A program made the position numbers and the translations under genes. Positions 1 to 5,797 of a DNA stretch of 20,784 nt are shown here, piece by piece. The notes below the pieces were generated by a model. The model saw nothing but the letters and a program-made list of their open reading frames with translations, was not told the DNA's origin and searched no databases. The stretch is from Clostridiales bacterium (GTDB taxonomy: Bacteria; Bacillota; Clostridia; Lachnospirales; Lachnospiraceae). The DNA is taken from NCBI GenBank assembly GCA_021204765.1, contig JAJPYU010000095.1, forward strand, positions 1 to 20,784. The letters run 5' to 3'. Each line of letters begins with the position of its first letter. Positions within the stretch are counted from its first letter, which is position 1.

Positions 1-19
1 CGGGAGCTCGGAGAGCGGA

Positions 20-112
20 GCAATCCGTGGTATCATCTTATTTGACCCCAACATCATGATGATACCAGGGTCAAATAGGGTTGTAACATACGCGGGCAAT
101 CCGTGGTATCAT
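20..112. repeat. Direct repeats and interleaved inverted repeats upstream of the first AraC gene
   Basis: A 17-bp sequence, GCAATCCGTGGTATCAT, occurs perfectly at 20-36 and 96-112. Between the copies a 9-bp inverted repeat pairs ATTTGACCC (40-48) with GGGTCAAAT (68-76). A second one pairs TGGTATCAT (28-36) with ATGATACCA (59-67), so the two pairings interleave. Repeats directly upstream of an AraC gene are typical of operator sites, so these may be binding sites for the regulator at 149 or the end of a control region for a gene left of the window. No clear promoter was found here. Confidence 0.5.
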
Positions 113-148
113 TATGAATTTTGAAAATAAACCTGTGGAGGGCAACTC

Positions 149-1216
149 ATGATAATGCAGAATCAAATCTTAAACGATATTGATACCGATTTGAGACCCT
201 ATGAGCTGGCGCTGAAATCCGCCTGGGAGTGCTGTCCGGATCGTCATCTGGACGAGCCCCACACTCTGGACGAGATCCGCGACGTGTTGGATGAGACCAC
301 TGCCAAATGCCCGAATCTGTTTGCGGAAAAGCTCATTCAGCAGCGTCTGGAGGAAGATCTCTTCTTCGCCGGCAGCTCCAATGTGGAAATCTATCACCAT
401 CTGCGCTATCTGCCGACCTACTGGCATTCCCACGATTTCATAGAAATAGCCTGCGTCCTTAACGGCAGCTGTGTTAATTACATAGCCGAACAGAAGATCA
501 TCATGGAGACTGGGGACATATGCATTATTGCTCCACAAACCCGCCACGCCATCAGCGCTTTTTCCGACGAATGCATGATGTTCAACTATATCATCCGTAC
601 CAGTACCTTTGAAGATGCGTTTTTCGGCGTCTTAAATGAAAACGATATACTCTCCGACTTTTTCATGAGGATCCTTTACGGCCGGAGTTCCCACCCTTAC
701 CTGCTCTTCAGAACCGGGATGGATGAGGAGCTTTTCAGCTATGCGGGATACTCTCTTCAGGAATTCGACCACAACCGCCAGTATAAGAACCTCATGCTTT
801 CCTCTATCATAAACCTGTTTTTTATTACGCTGCTGAGAAACCACAGCACTGACGTGATCATTTCAGAGAAAGATTCCAAACAGGAAAATGAGAATACCGT
901 ACTCATTCTCAAATATATACAGGAACACTACAGCACCGTAACTCTCTCCGAACTGTCGGGCTTTTTCAATTACAGCGAGCGCCAGATCCAGCGCATTATA
1001 AAGGACAGCACCGGCATAAGCTTCAGCCAGAATATACAGAAAATAAGGCTCCGCCAGGCTGTGCGCCTGATGCAGAACCCCAATCTCTCCATCACCGCCA
1101 TATCCGAGGAGCTGGGTTACGCAGCCCCCGAAAATTTCCGGCATATCTTCAAAAAATATTACGGCATGACTCCCATGGAGTATCGGTCGGAGCACTCGGG
1201 GCAGTCAGGGATATAA
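149..1216 (+). CDS. AraC-family transcriptional regulator with N-terminal cupin
   Basis: This 355-aa protein has the layout of AraC/XylS regulators. An N-terminal sensor half (about residues 80-150) contains cupin-like His-rich patches around YWHSHDFIEI and a 'GDICIIAPQTRHAI' segment. The C-terminal 100 residues form a two-helix-turn-helix DNA-binding domain (LSELSGFFNYSERQIQRIIK, then ISEELGYAAPENFRHIFKKYYGMTPMEYR). ATG at 149 is preceded by GGAGGG at 137-142 with good spacing. About 70 residues precede the cupin, which is longer than many relatives. The ligand is probably a sugar or other small metabolite, by family; the convergent pgmB gene, whose stop lies 6 bp away, makes a sugar plausible but does not prove it. 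Direct repeats at 20-112 are candidate binding sites. Confidence 0.9.
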   Translation: MIMQNQILNDIDTDLRPYELALKSAWECCPDRHLDEPHTLDEIRDVLDETTAKCPNLFAEKLIQQRLEEDLFFAGSSNVEIYHHLRYLPTYWHSHDFIEIACVLNGSCVNYIAEQKIIMETGDICIIAPQTRHAISAFSDECMMFNYIIRTSTFEDAFFGVLNENDILSDFFMRILYGRSSHPYLLFRTGMDEELFSYAGYSLQEFDHNRQYKNLMLSSIINLFFITLLRNHSTDVIISEKDSKQENENTVLILKYIQEHYSTVTLSELSGFFNYSERQIQRIIKDSTGISFSQNIQKIRLRQAVRLMQNPNLSITAISEELGYAAPENFRHIFKKYYGMTPMEYRSEHSGQSGI

Positions 1217-1222
1217 AGTATA

Positions 1223-1858
1223 TCAGACCAGTATACCCAGCAGGTCAGAAAGTGCCGTAAGCTCATAATCTGCCTTGCCGCAGCGCACTGCGTCTCCGAT
1301 AGCCGCCGTCTTCATACCCCCTGCGATACCGGCGTCGATGCCGGCCTCGGCATCTTCCACCACCAGGCAGTCCGCCGGATCCTGCCCCAGCAGTCCGGCC
1401 GCTGTCAGAAATACCTCCGGATCAGGCTTGGAGTGGGTTATCATGGTGCCGTCGGAGATCTCATCAAAGGCATCTGTAAGTCCCACCTGCTCCAGGATAT
1501 ACCGGGCATTCTTACTGGATGATCCAAGAGCTATGCCATATCCCCTCCTGCGGATCTCCGCCAGGGTCTCCCTGGTCTCCCCGGTGACGTCCGCCGGGGT
1601 CATAGTGGAGAGCAGACTACGGTACGTCTCGTTTTTCTTTTCAGTGATCTCCACTTTCTGTCTTTCTGTCAGGGGCTCACCCTCATAACGTTCCAGTATG
1701 ATCTCCAGGCTGGCCATGCGGCTTACACCCCTGAGGCGGTTGTTTATCTCCTCGTCAAAATATACACCCAGGTCATCCGCTGCTTTCTTCCAGGCCTGAT
1801 AGTGAAATTTATCCGTAAAAACAATGACTCCGTCCAGATCAAAAATAACTGCTTTCAT
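1223..1858 (-). CDS. pgmB: β-phosphoglucomutase (HAD superfamily)
   Basis: This 211-aa cytoplasmic HAD phosphatase-fold enzyme has the β-phosphoglucomutase signature. Motif I is VIFDLDGVIVFTD (nucleophile Asp7, acid/base Asp9), followed by FHYQAW and the cap-domain RLRGVSRMASLEIIL, which closely matches the 'L(K/R)GVSR' loop of characterised enzymes. Motif II is GSSSKN, motif III is SKPDPEVF, and motif IV is VVEDAEAGIDAG. Members interconvert β-glucose 1-phosphate and glucose 6-phosphate, usually after a maltose, trehalose or kojibiose phosphorylase. No such phosphorylase is in the window. The start has GGAGG about 8 nt upstream (minus strand). It converges on the AraC gene with only 6 bp between stop codons and no obvious terminator. 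Confidence 0.9.
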   Translation of the reverse strand: MKAVIFDLDGVIVFTDKFHYQAWKKAADDLGVYFDEEINNRLRGVSRMASLEIILERYEGEPLTERQKVEITEKKNETYRSLLSTMTPADVTGETRETLAEIRRRGYGIALGSSSKNARYILEQVGLTDAFDEISDGTMITHSKPDPEVFLTAAGLLGQDPADCLVVEDAEAGIDAGIAGGMKTAAIGDAVRCGKADYELTALSDLLGILV

Positions 1859-1980
1859 GCTGTATATTCCTCCTTACCCCATGCAGATTTCCTTAAATTC
1901 TCCCAATTCTACCACAGGGAAATCCGCACTTCAATCAATTTTTCCAGATAATCCCGGAAAATCTGGTTGCGGGGTACTTT

Positions 1981-2355
1981 TCACACTGTAGCCTCCACCG
2001 GGAGGATCATCCGCCCTACTGTATCCACTACTTCTTTTATCTGCTCTGCGGAAATCCCATCCACATGAAAACCTCCACTGCATACCACCAGGCACCCGCT
2101 CCTGCGGCAAACCTTCTCCGATATCAGACGGCAGATCTCCTCATCCTTATGCCCGAGGGCATTGATGACTGAGGAGGTACAGCCATTGCTGCCATCCCCT
2201 GTCAGAGAGGGCCTCGGTACGCTCATCACGGTACATCCTATATGCGGGCGTCCGCCTCCGGTAAGCAGCAGGTGGATGTCCCCACCCACCTGCGTAACCT
2301 TAAGCTCTATTTCAGCCCCGAAGGACAATGTCTCTTTTCTGCAAGTCTCTTTCAT
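1981..2355 (-). CDS. LpdD-like prenylated-flavin chaperone family protein
   Basis: This small 124-aa protein resembles the LpdD-like family, the small partner of UbiD-type (gallate-like) decarboxylases thought to handle the prenylated flavin cofactor. Visible hallmarks are LLLTGGGRPHIGCTVMSVPRPSL near residues 29-52 (the TGG-x-PHIG motif followed by a PRPSL segment), then 'ALGHKDEEICRLISEKV' and the hydrophobic LVVCSGGFHVDGIS segment. The open frame extends upstream to 2589. The ATG at 2355 is chosen because AAAGGAG lies 8 nt before it and the length then fits the family. No UbiD/UbiX homologue lies in the window, so it is an orphan here. It is divergent from the AraC gene at 2657. Family assignment is by remembered motif pattern, not a search. 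Confidence 0.65.
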   Translation of the reverse strand: MKETCRKETLSFGAEIELKVTQVGGDIHLLLTGGGRPHIGCTVMSVPRPSLTGDGSNGCTSSVINALGHKDEEICRLISEKVCRRSGCLVVCSGGFHVDGISAEQIKEVVDTVGRMILPVEATV

Positions 2356-2374
2356 ATATATCAGGCTCCTTTCG

Positions 2375-2394
2375 ATAATAGTTTGCACTATTAT
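2375..2394. promoter_or_regulatory. Perfect 8-bp inverted repeat before the LpdD-like gene
   Basis: ATAATAGT (2375-2382) and ACTATTAT (2387-2394) form a perfect inverted repeat with a 4-bp centre. On the minus strand it lies a few bases upstream of the AAAGGAG ribosome binding site and overlaps a TATAAT-like hexamer. TTGACA lies only 7 bp upstream of that hexamer, too close for a standard promoter pair. This may be an operator for the divergent AraC protein or an mRNA hairpin near the start. Confidence 0.45.
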
Positions 2395-2514
2395 ATCCAT
2401 ATTGTCAAATCGATTTGCCTGTTTCTTCATGCAAAATCCGTGATGTTGAATTCCCATGCCTTGTTCACTCAGAGACATTCCCCCACCCAGTGAACTGTAT
2501 AAACCAAGTCGATA

Positions 2515-2543
2515 TTGACCCATTCCCCGGGCTGTGCTATCAT
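2515..2543 (+). promoter_or_regulatory. Promoter of the second AraC gene
   Basis: TTGACC (2515-2520) and TATCAT (2538-2543) are separated by exactly 17 bp and point towards the AraC gene at 2657. The predicted start of transcription, near 2550, lies just before a strong hairpin, giving a leader of about 105 nt. Confidence 0.55.
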
Positions 2544-2552
2544 CTGAGCGAT

Positions 2553-2594
2553 AAGCGATGGGAATGCAAAGCATTTTGAGGGAGCCCATCGCTT
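2553..2594 (+). other. Hairpin at the 5' end of the AraC leader
   Basis: AAGCGATGGG (2553-2562) pairs perfectly with CCCATCGCTT (2585-2594), and inside it AATGC (2563-2567) pairs with GCATT (2571-2575). It would form the extreme 5' end of the transcript from the promoter at 2515-2543. TAAGCGA (2552-2558) can also pair with TCGCTTA further down near 2629-2635, so two exclusive folds are possible. Only a short T-run follows, so it is not a convincing terminator. Confidence 0.5.
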
Positions 2595-2656
2595 TTCACA
2601 GGCACCGTAAAAGCACAGAGTGTTGTCGCTTAGACGGTTTTTAAGAAGGTTCAGCT

Positions 2657-3532
2657 ATGGGAAGTGCTGCTTATGAGAAAATACATGAATTAAATGAGAT
2701 GGGCCTGAATCTGGCCTTTCGGACCAGGCCGGGCGGGTATTATCCGCCCCACTGGCATGAGGTGATGGAGATCATCTTTCCCTTAAATGGGGATGCCATC
2801 ATCAATATAGAGGGCGCAGAGCATCCGCTGCTCAAAAGGCAGGCCACAGTGGTGGCACCCAGGCAGGTGCACAGCACCAGATGCAGCTCGGCGGTGGGGA
2901 TGTTCCTCTCGGTGCACATTTCCGAGAGCATGCTGGAGAAGTATATGCCGGATATCGAGCTCTACCGTATACGCTGCTATGCGGATGAGGTGACAGAAGC
3001 GCAGCGCCCGGCCTACACGGAGATCTGCGAGAAACTGGACGAGGTGATACGGCTGTACATCGGGGATCTGGCAGCAGCTGACATGGAGTCCGAGGGGCTC
3101 ATCCTCCAGGTGCTGGCCCTGCTTATACGGCATTTTTCCGTAAAGACCGCCGACATCCCATTAGATCAGGTGGACGCCCTGACCAGGGAGAGGCTCATAG
3201 AGCTCATCTCCTGGGTGGATGAGCGCTACCCCGAGCCCCTGTCCACAGTGGACGCCGCAGACCTCCTGGGGCTCTCCGTGGAGTATTTCTGCAGATTTTT
3301 CAGGAAAAATATGAATACTACCTTCCTGCAATATGTAAATGAGGTGCGGGCCACCCATGTCTATCACGACCTCATCGACACCGACCTGTCTGTGGCCGAT
3401 ATTGCGGAGAGAAACGGCTTCACCAATCAAAAGCTCTTTAACCGGGTCTTCAAGACCATCTACGGCCGCACACCCTCATCCGTGAGGACCGGCGGGGAGG
3501 GCAAGATACAGGGCGACAGGCCAGGGCTGTGA
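2657..3532 (+). CDS. AraC-family transcriptional regulator
   Basis: This 291-aa regulator begins with a cupin-type sensor domain: PGGYYPPHWHEVMEIIFPLNG near residue 30, with the HWHE metal or ligand pocket typical of the fold, and a later 'VVAPRQVHS'. It ends with the AraC double helix-turn-helix: TVDAADLLGLSVEYFCRFFRK, then DLSVADIAERNGFTNQKLFNRVFKTIYGRTPSSVR. An AAGG ribosome binding site lies about 8 nt before the ATG. It is divergent from the LpdD-like gene, the usual arrangement for an AraC protein and its target, so control of that gene is a fair inference. The ligand is unknown; aromatic acids are conceivable given the LpdD link but unsupported by sequence. Confidence 0.88.
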   Translation: MGSAAYEKIHELNEMGLNLAFRTRPGGYYPPHWHEVMEIIFPLNGDAIINIEGAEHPLLKRQATVVAPRQVHSTRCSSAVGMFLSVHISESMLEKYMPDIELYRIRCYADEVTEAQRPAYTEICEKLDEVIRLYIGDLAAADMESEGLILQVLALLIRHFSVKTADIPLDQVDALTRERLIELISWVDERYPEPLSTVDAADLLGLSVEYFCRFFRKNMNTTFLQYVNEVRATHVYHDLIDTDLSVADIAERNGFTNQKLFNRVFKTIYGRTPSSVRTGGEGKIQGDRPGL

Positions 3533-3542
3533 TTCCTTTCAT

Positions 3543-3589
3543 ACTTCCGCATAATCCGTGTCGATGGCCACAAAAGACGAATATTCAGG
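3543..3589. repeat. 47-bp direct repeat, copy 1 (downstream edge of fic)
   Basis: This segment matches 4863-4909 at 43 of 47 positions; all four differences are transitions. On the minus strand it encodes the end of a reading frame, EYSSFVAIDTDYAEV and a stop. The fic stop codon (3585-3587) lies inside the repeat in another frame, so fic ends in sequence that appears to come from a different gene. Confidence 0.7.
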
Positions 3590-4733
3590 TATCTTTCCTC
3601 AGTATGTCCAGGTAATTTTCATATGAGAATATCCTTGTCTTCCCTGACTTCTCCCTCTCTGCAAGGATACCCATCTCACAGAAATCCCTCACATAGCGGG
3701 CAGCTGTGTTATAAGCCATTTCCAGAGATTGGGCTGTCTTTCCTATCTCTATAATAGGGCTTTGTTCCAGGTAATTGAAAAAAAGCATGGCCGTATTTTT
3801 TATCTTGCCACTGTAGTGCTCCCCAATGGCCTGTACTGACTGTTTATGACATTCCGAGAGCTTGTCAATGGTCTTCACAGCATCCCCGGATGATGCGGCC
3901 ACTGCCCTGAGGAAAAATTTCACCCACTGCTCGTAGTTCCCGCTTCTTCTCACCTCAGACATACGGTCATAATACTCTATCCTGTTCTGCTTCAGATAAC
4001 AGGAAATATAGAGGGCCGGGGAAGTCAACACTTTGCGCTCCATAAGATAGAGCGGAATCATAAGTCGTCCCACCCTGCCATTGCCGTCCAGAAATGGATG
4101 AATGGTCTCAAACTGATAGTGAATCAAAGCAATGCGGGTGAGCTCATCCAGATTATCTTCCCCATTTATAAACTGTTCCAGATCATACAGGGCTGCCTCC
4201 ATATCCTCTGTATTAGGAGGAATGTATCTGGCGTTTCTCAAGCTGCTGCCCTGACCGCCTATCCAGTTCTGTGAGTGGCGGAACTCTCCCGGCTCCTTAT
4301 CCTGTCCCCGGACATTTTCCATAAGCACGGCGTGAGTCTCCCGTAACAGCCTGTTGCAGAGAGGAAGGGTCTCAAGTCTGCCTGTAGCATAGTCAGTTGC
4401 ACGGATATAATTCACTACGTCCGACACATCCAGATTGGCATTCTCGTCCCGCAGGGGATCAAGTACGTCATCAAGAGTTGCCTGCGTGCCCTCAATCTGA
4501 GATGACAAAAGTGCCTCCTTCCTGACATACATGGACACAAAAAGAGACATATCCGGAATCCTGGATGTTAATCCCTCCAGGAGTGACAATTGGCTGTGGG
4601 CTTCCACCAGCAGCTCTGTCATTTCGCTATCCAGCTTTAAAGCAGGGTCCGGCGGCAGCGCAGCAGGACAAAATGATCGATATTCCAGGTCGCCAGTCAG
4701 ATTTGAAACATATTTTCCGGCCCGGTTCTCCAT
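3585..4733 (-). CDS. Fic-domain protein (class II) with C-terminal winged helix
   Basis: This Fic-fold protein of about 382 aa most likely transfers AMP from ATP to a target protein. The active-site loop HPFLDGNGRVGRL is intact (about residues 212-224), with the catalytic His and the phosphate-binding DGNGR. An N-terminal inhibitory helix with the (S/T)xxxE(G/N) pattern, SSQIEGT, is at about 77-83, so the protein should be self-inhibited (class II). The last 60 residues (IGKTAQSLEMAYNTAARYVRD onward) look like a winged helix able to bind DNA. ATG at 4733 is chosen since GAGG lies 9 nt upstream; ATG 4739 and GTG 4748 are alternatives. Paired inverted repeats at 4753-4840 suggest self-regulation. 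It stands alone between direct repeats, with no antitoxin gene beside it. Confidence 0.9.
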   Translation of the reverse strand: MENRAGKYVSNLTGDLEYRSFCPAALPPDPALKLDSEMTELLVEAHSQLSLLEGLTSRIPDMSLFVSMYVRKEALLSSQIEGTQATLDDVLDPLRDENANLDVSDVVNYIRATDYATGRLETLPLCNRLLRETHAVLMENVRGQDKEPGEFRHSQNWIGGQGSSLRNARYIPPNTEDMEAALYDLEQFINGEDNLDELTRIALIHYQFETIHPFLDGNGRVGRLMIPLYLMERKVLTSPALYISCYLKQNRIEYYDRMSEVRRSGNYEQWVKFFLRAVAASSGDAVKTIDKLSECHKQSVQAIGEHYSGKIKNTAMLFFNYLEQSPIIEIGKTAQSLEMAYNTAARYVRDFCEMGILAEREKSGKTRIFSYENYLDILRKDT

Positions 4734-4752
4734 TAGCATTAACCTCACATAA

Positions 4753-4840
4753 TTGAAATATCATAGCGATAGTAGCATGTATATTTCAATAAATCAAGTT
4801 TTTTTGAAATATAATACTTTATTTTTCGTCTTTATTTCAA
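4753..4840. promoter_or_regulatory. Duplicated operator-like inverted repeats upstream of fic
   Basis: Four 9-bp half-sites alternate in direction: TTGAAATAT (4753-4761), ATATTTCAA (4781-4789), TTGAAATAT (4804-4812) and TTATTTCAA (4832-4840). Each pair is an inverted repeat with exactly 19 bp between arms, so the same spaced site occurs twice in tandem just before fic. The equal spacing argues for protein binding rather than chance AT richness. The winged-helix end of the Fic protein is the obvious candidate binder. Confidence 0.55.
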
Positions 4841-4858
4841 AATTTCGGATGATCTTTT

Positions 4859-4996
4859 TTACACTTCTGCGTAATCCGTGTCGATGACCACAAAAAACGA
4901 ATATTCAGGATAAAGGGACTGTGCTGTCTCAAGCACTTCCTGATATACTGCGCCCCTGTCCTTTGATGGCCTCACGCCCTTTGTCTGTCTCCTGCA
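4859..4996 (-). pseudogene. Remnant of an unrecognised gene
   Basis: On the minus strand, GAGGGAG precedes an ATG at 4996 that opens MQETDKGREAIK. That frame soon stops. After a one-base shift near 4960 the reading continues as AVYQEVLETAQSLYPEYS to IDTDYAEV and a stop at 4859. Together they look like the start and end of one gene joined by deletion or broken by a frameshift. The last 14 or so codons are duplicated downstream of fic. The family was not recognised. Confidence 0.4.
4863..4909. repeat. 47-bp direct repeat, copy 2 (upstream side of fic)
   Basis: This is the partner of 3543-3589 (43/47 identical). It lies within the remnant gene, encoding its last residues (EYSFFVVIDTDYAEV). The distance between copies is 1,320 bp and the interval contains just fic and its upstream operator region, as expected if a fic cassette entered this gene or recombined at its end. 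Confidence 0.7.
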
Positions 4997-5033
4997 TTAC
5001 AAACTCCCTCTAATCTATGGTGATAGCGCTTTT

Positions 5034-5132
5034 AAAAACGTGCCGTCCGCCTTTTGTTCCTCCGGGATATTGCATGTAATTGAACCTAGACACCGACGAT
5101 GCGTTGCCGCACTCCACCCGGAACCGGCACCT
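5034..5132 (-). ncRNA. Candidate structured leader RNA, copy A
   Basis: This segment is about 90% identical to 15190-15287 over most of its length. On the minus strand its ends pair as GTGCCG (5130-5125) with CGGCAC (5045-5040); the other copy has GTGCCA/TGGCAC, a compensatory A-U to G-C change. Inner arms GTTCCGGG and CCCGGAGGAAC can also pair. The closing stem is followed directly by GTTTTT (5039-5034), so this copy resembles an intrinsic terminator. Downstream lies only the broken gene at 4859-4996. It does not match any riboswitch class I can recall. Confidence 0.45.
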
Positions 5133-5138
5133 GGCTGT

Positions 5139-5167
5139 ATTATAGGACATTGATGGGAGAATGGCAA
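5139..5167 (-). promoter_or_regulatory. Promoter in repeat element, copy A
   Basis: On the minus strand TTGCCA (5167-5162) and TATAAT (5144-5139) are 17 bp apart. The arrangement is conserved in the second copy at 15294-15322. Transcription would begin near 5132, at the 5' arm of the candidate RNA. Its -35 lies only 14 bp from the oppositely directed ohrR -35. Confidence 0.55.
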
Positions 5168-5180
5168 TATTTAAAAAGCG

Positions 5181-5209
5181 TTGACAAACACAATTAAATT
5201 GTGTACAAT
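5181..5209 (+). promoter_or_regulatory. ohrR promoter with OhrR-box palindrome
   Basis: TTGACA (5181-5186) and TACAAT (5204-5209) are separated by 17 bp. The spacer holds a perfect palindrome, ACACAATT-A-AATTGTGT (5188-5204), which matches the known OhrR operator pattern (TACAATTnAATTGTA type, with AATTG arms). A weaker half-repeat, CAATATAATTG, follows at about 5206-5216. Repressor bound here would cover both promoter elements, so self-repression released by organic peroxide is the expected control. Confidence 0.8.
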
Positions 5210-5246
5210 ATAATTGCAAGCAATAAAAGTCTGAAGGGGCAATATT

Positions 5247-5294
5247 ATGAGCATTTATGATTACACAGTAAAGGACCAGAAAGGATCAAAGTAA
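5247..5294 (+). pseudogene. Glutathione peroxidase N-terminal remnant (15 codons)
   Basis: A reading frame MSIYDYTVKDQKGSK-stop, with AAGGGG 7 nt before its ATG, lies between the ohrR promoter and ohrR. Its first 13 residues match the conserved start of bacterial glutathione peroxidases (MSIYDF/YxVKDxKGN...). The frame then stops one base before the ohrR ATG. The simplest reading is that a gpx-ohrR operon lost nearly all of gpx by in-frame deletion; what remains may act as a translated leader coupled to ohrR. This is a motif match from memory. Confidence 0.6.
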
Positions 5295-5295
5295 A

Positions 5296-5727
5296 ATGGA
5301 CAAATACGAGGTCTTAAAGATTGAGAACCAGCTCTGTTTCCCGCTGTATGCCAGCGCCAAGGAGGTGGTGAGGAGGTATAAGCCCTACCTGGATCCCCTG
5401 GGACTCACCTACACCCAGTACATTGTGATGATGGTGCTCTGGGAATACGGCCAGATGAATGTAAAGACCCTGGGGGAATGGCTGTATCTGGATTCCGGGA
5501 CCCTCACTCCCCTCCTTAAGAAGCTGGAGCAGAAAGGGTTCGTTGCGCGGACCCGCTCACCCCTGGATGAGCGCAACATATTTGTCAGCGTCACTGAGGA
5601 CGGTATGAAGCTTCGTGAGGAGGCGGTGGAGGTACCGCTGAAGATGAGCAGCTGTGTCGACCTGACCCGGGAGGAGATGCTTACCCTTTATCAGCTGCTG
5701 TACAAGCTGCTGGGAGAGAAGCTGTGA
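5296..5727 (+). CDS. ohrR: OhrR-type organic-peroxide-sensing MarR repressor
   Basis: This 143-aa winged-helix regulator closely follows B. subtilis OhrR. It starts with KIENQLCFPLYASAKEVVRRY, where Cys14 corresponds to the peroxide-reactive Cys15. It continues with YKPYLDPLGLTYTQYIVMMVLWE and the recognition region GEWLYLDSGTLTPLLKKLEQKG, then a wing with RSPLDERN. Oxidation of the cysteine by organic hydroperoxide releases such proteins from DNA. AAAGGA lies 10 nt before the ATG, and the gpx remnant stops one base earlier, so translation may be coupled. The matching operator is in its own promoter. No ohr peroxidase gene is in the window; the gene is followed after 70 bp by a biosynthetic-looking cluster on the same strand. 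Confidence 0.9.
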   Translation: MDKYEVLKIENQLCFPLYASAKEVVRRYKPYLDPLGLTYTQYIVMMVLWEYGQMNVKTLGEWLYLDSGTLTPLLKKLEQKGFVARTRSPLDERNIFVSVTEDGMKLREEAVEVPLKMSSCVDLTREEMLTLYQLLYKLLGEKL

Positions 5728-5728
5728 G

Positions 5729-5747
5729 CCCGGGAATTGTTCCCGGG
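5729..5747 (+). other. Stem-loop after ohrR without a T-run
   Basis: CCCGGGAA (5729-5736) and TTCCCGGG (5740-5747) form a perfect 8-bp stem with a 3-nt loop, 2 nt past the ohrR stop. It is followed by GTGGAATGATG... rather than a T-run, so it is unlikely to be an efficient intrinsic terminator. It may protect a transcript 3' end or reduce, not block, read-through to the next gene. Confidence 0.6.
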
Positions 5748-5797
5748 TGGTGGAATGATGAAATGCAAAGCCATACGGCTTGAGAAAAGGCGGCTTT

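Noticed and set aside
2356..2589. Longer N-terminus for the LpdD-like protein
   Set aside because: The extension crosses the palindrome and promoter region and lacks a ribosome site, while ATG 2355 has AAAGGAG and gives the family length.
5010..5150. Small open frame MSYNTARCRFRVECGN... with a relative at 15147-15305, as a new small-protein family
   Set aside because: No ribosome binding site at either copy; the ATG lies in the spacer of the conserved promoter, so it would not be in that transcript. Five of seven codon differences between copies change the amino acid, while one stem pair shows compensation, which favours RNA over protein.
5729..5747. Intrinsic terminator for ohrR
   Set aside because: A perfect stem but no T-run on either side, so it is listed only as a stem-loop.
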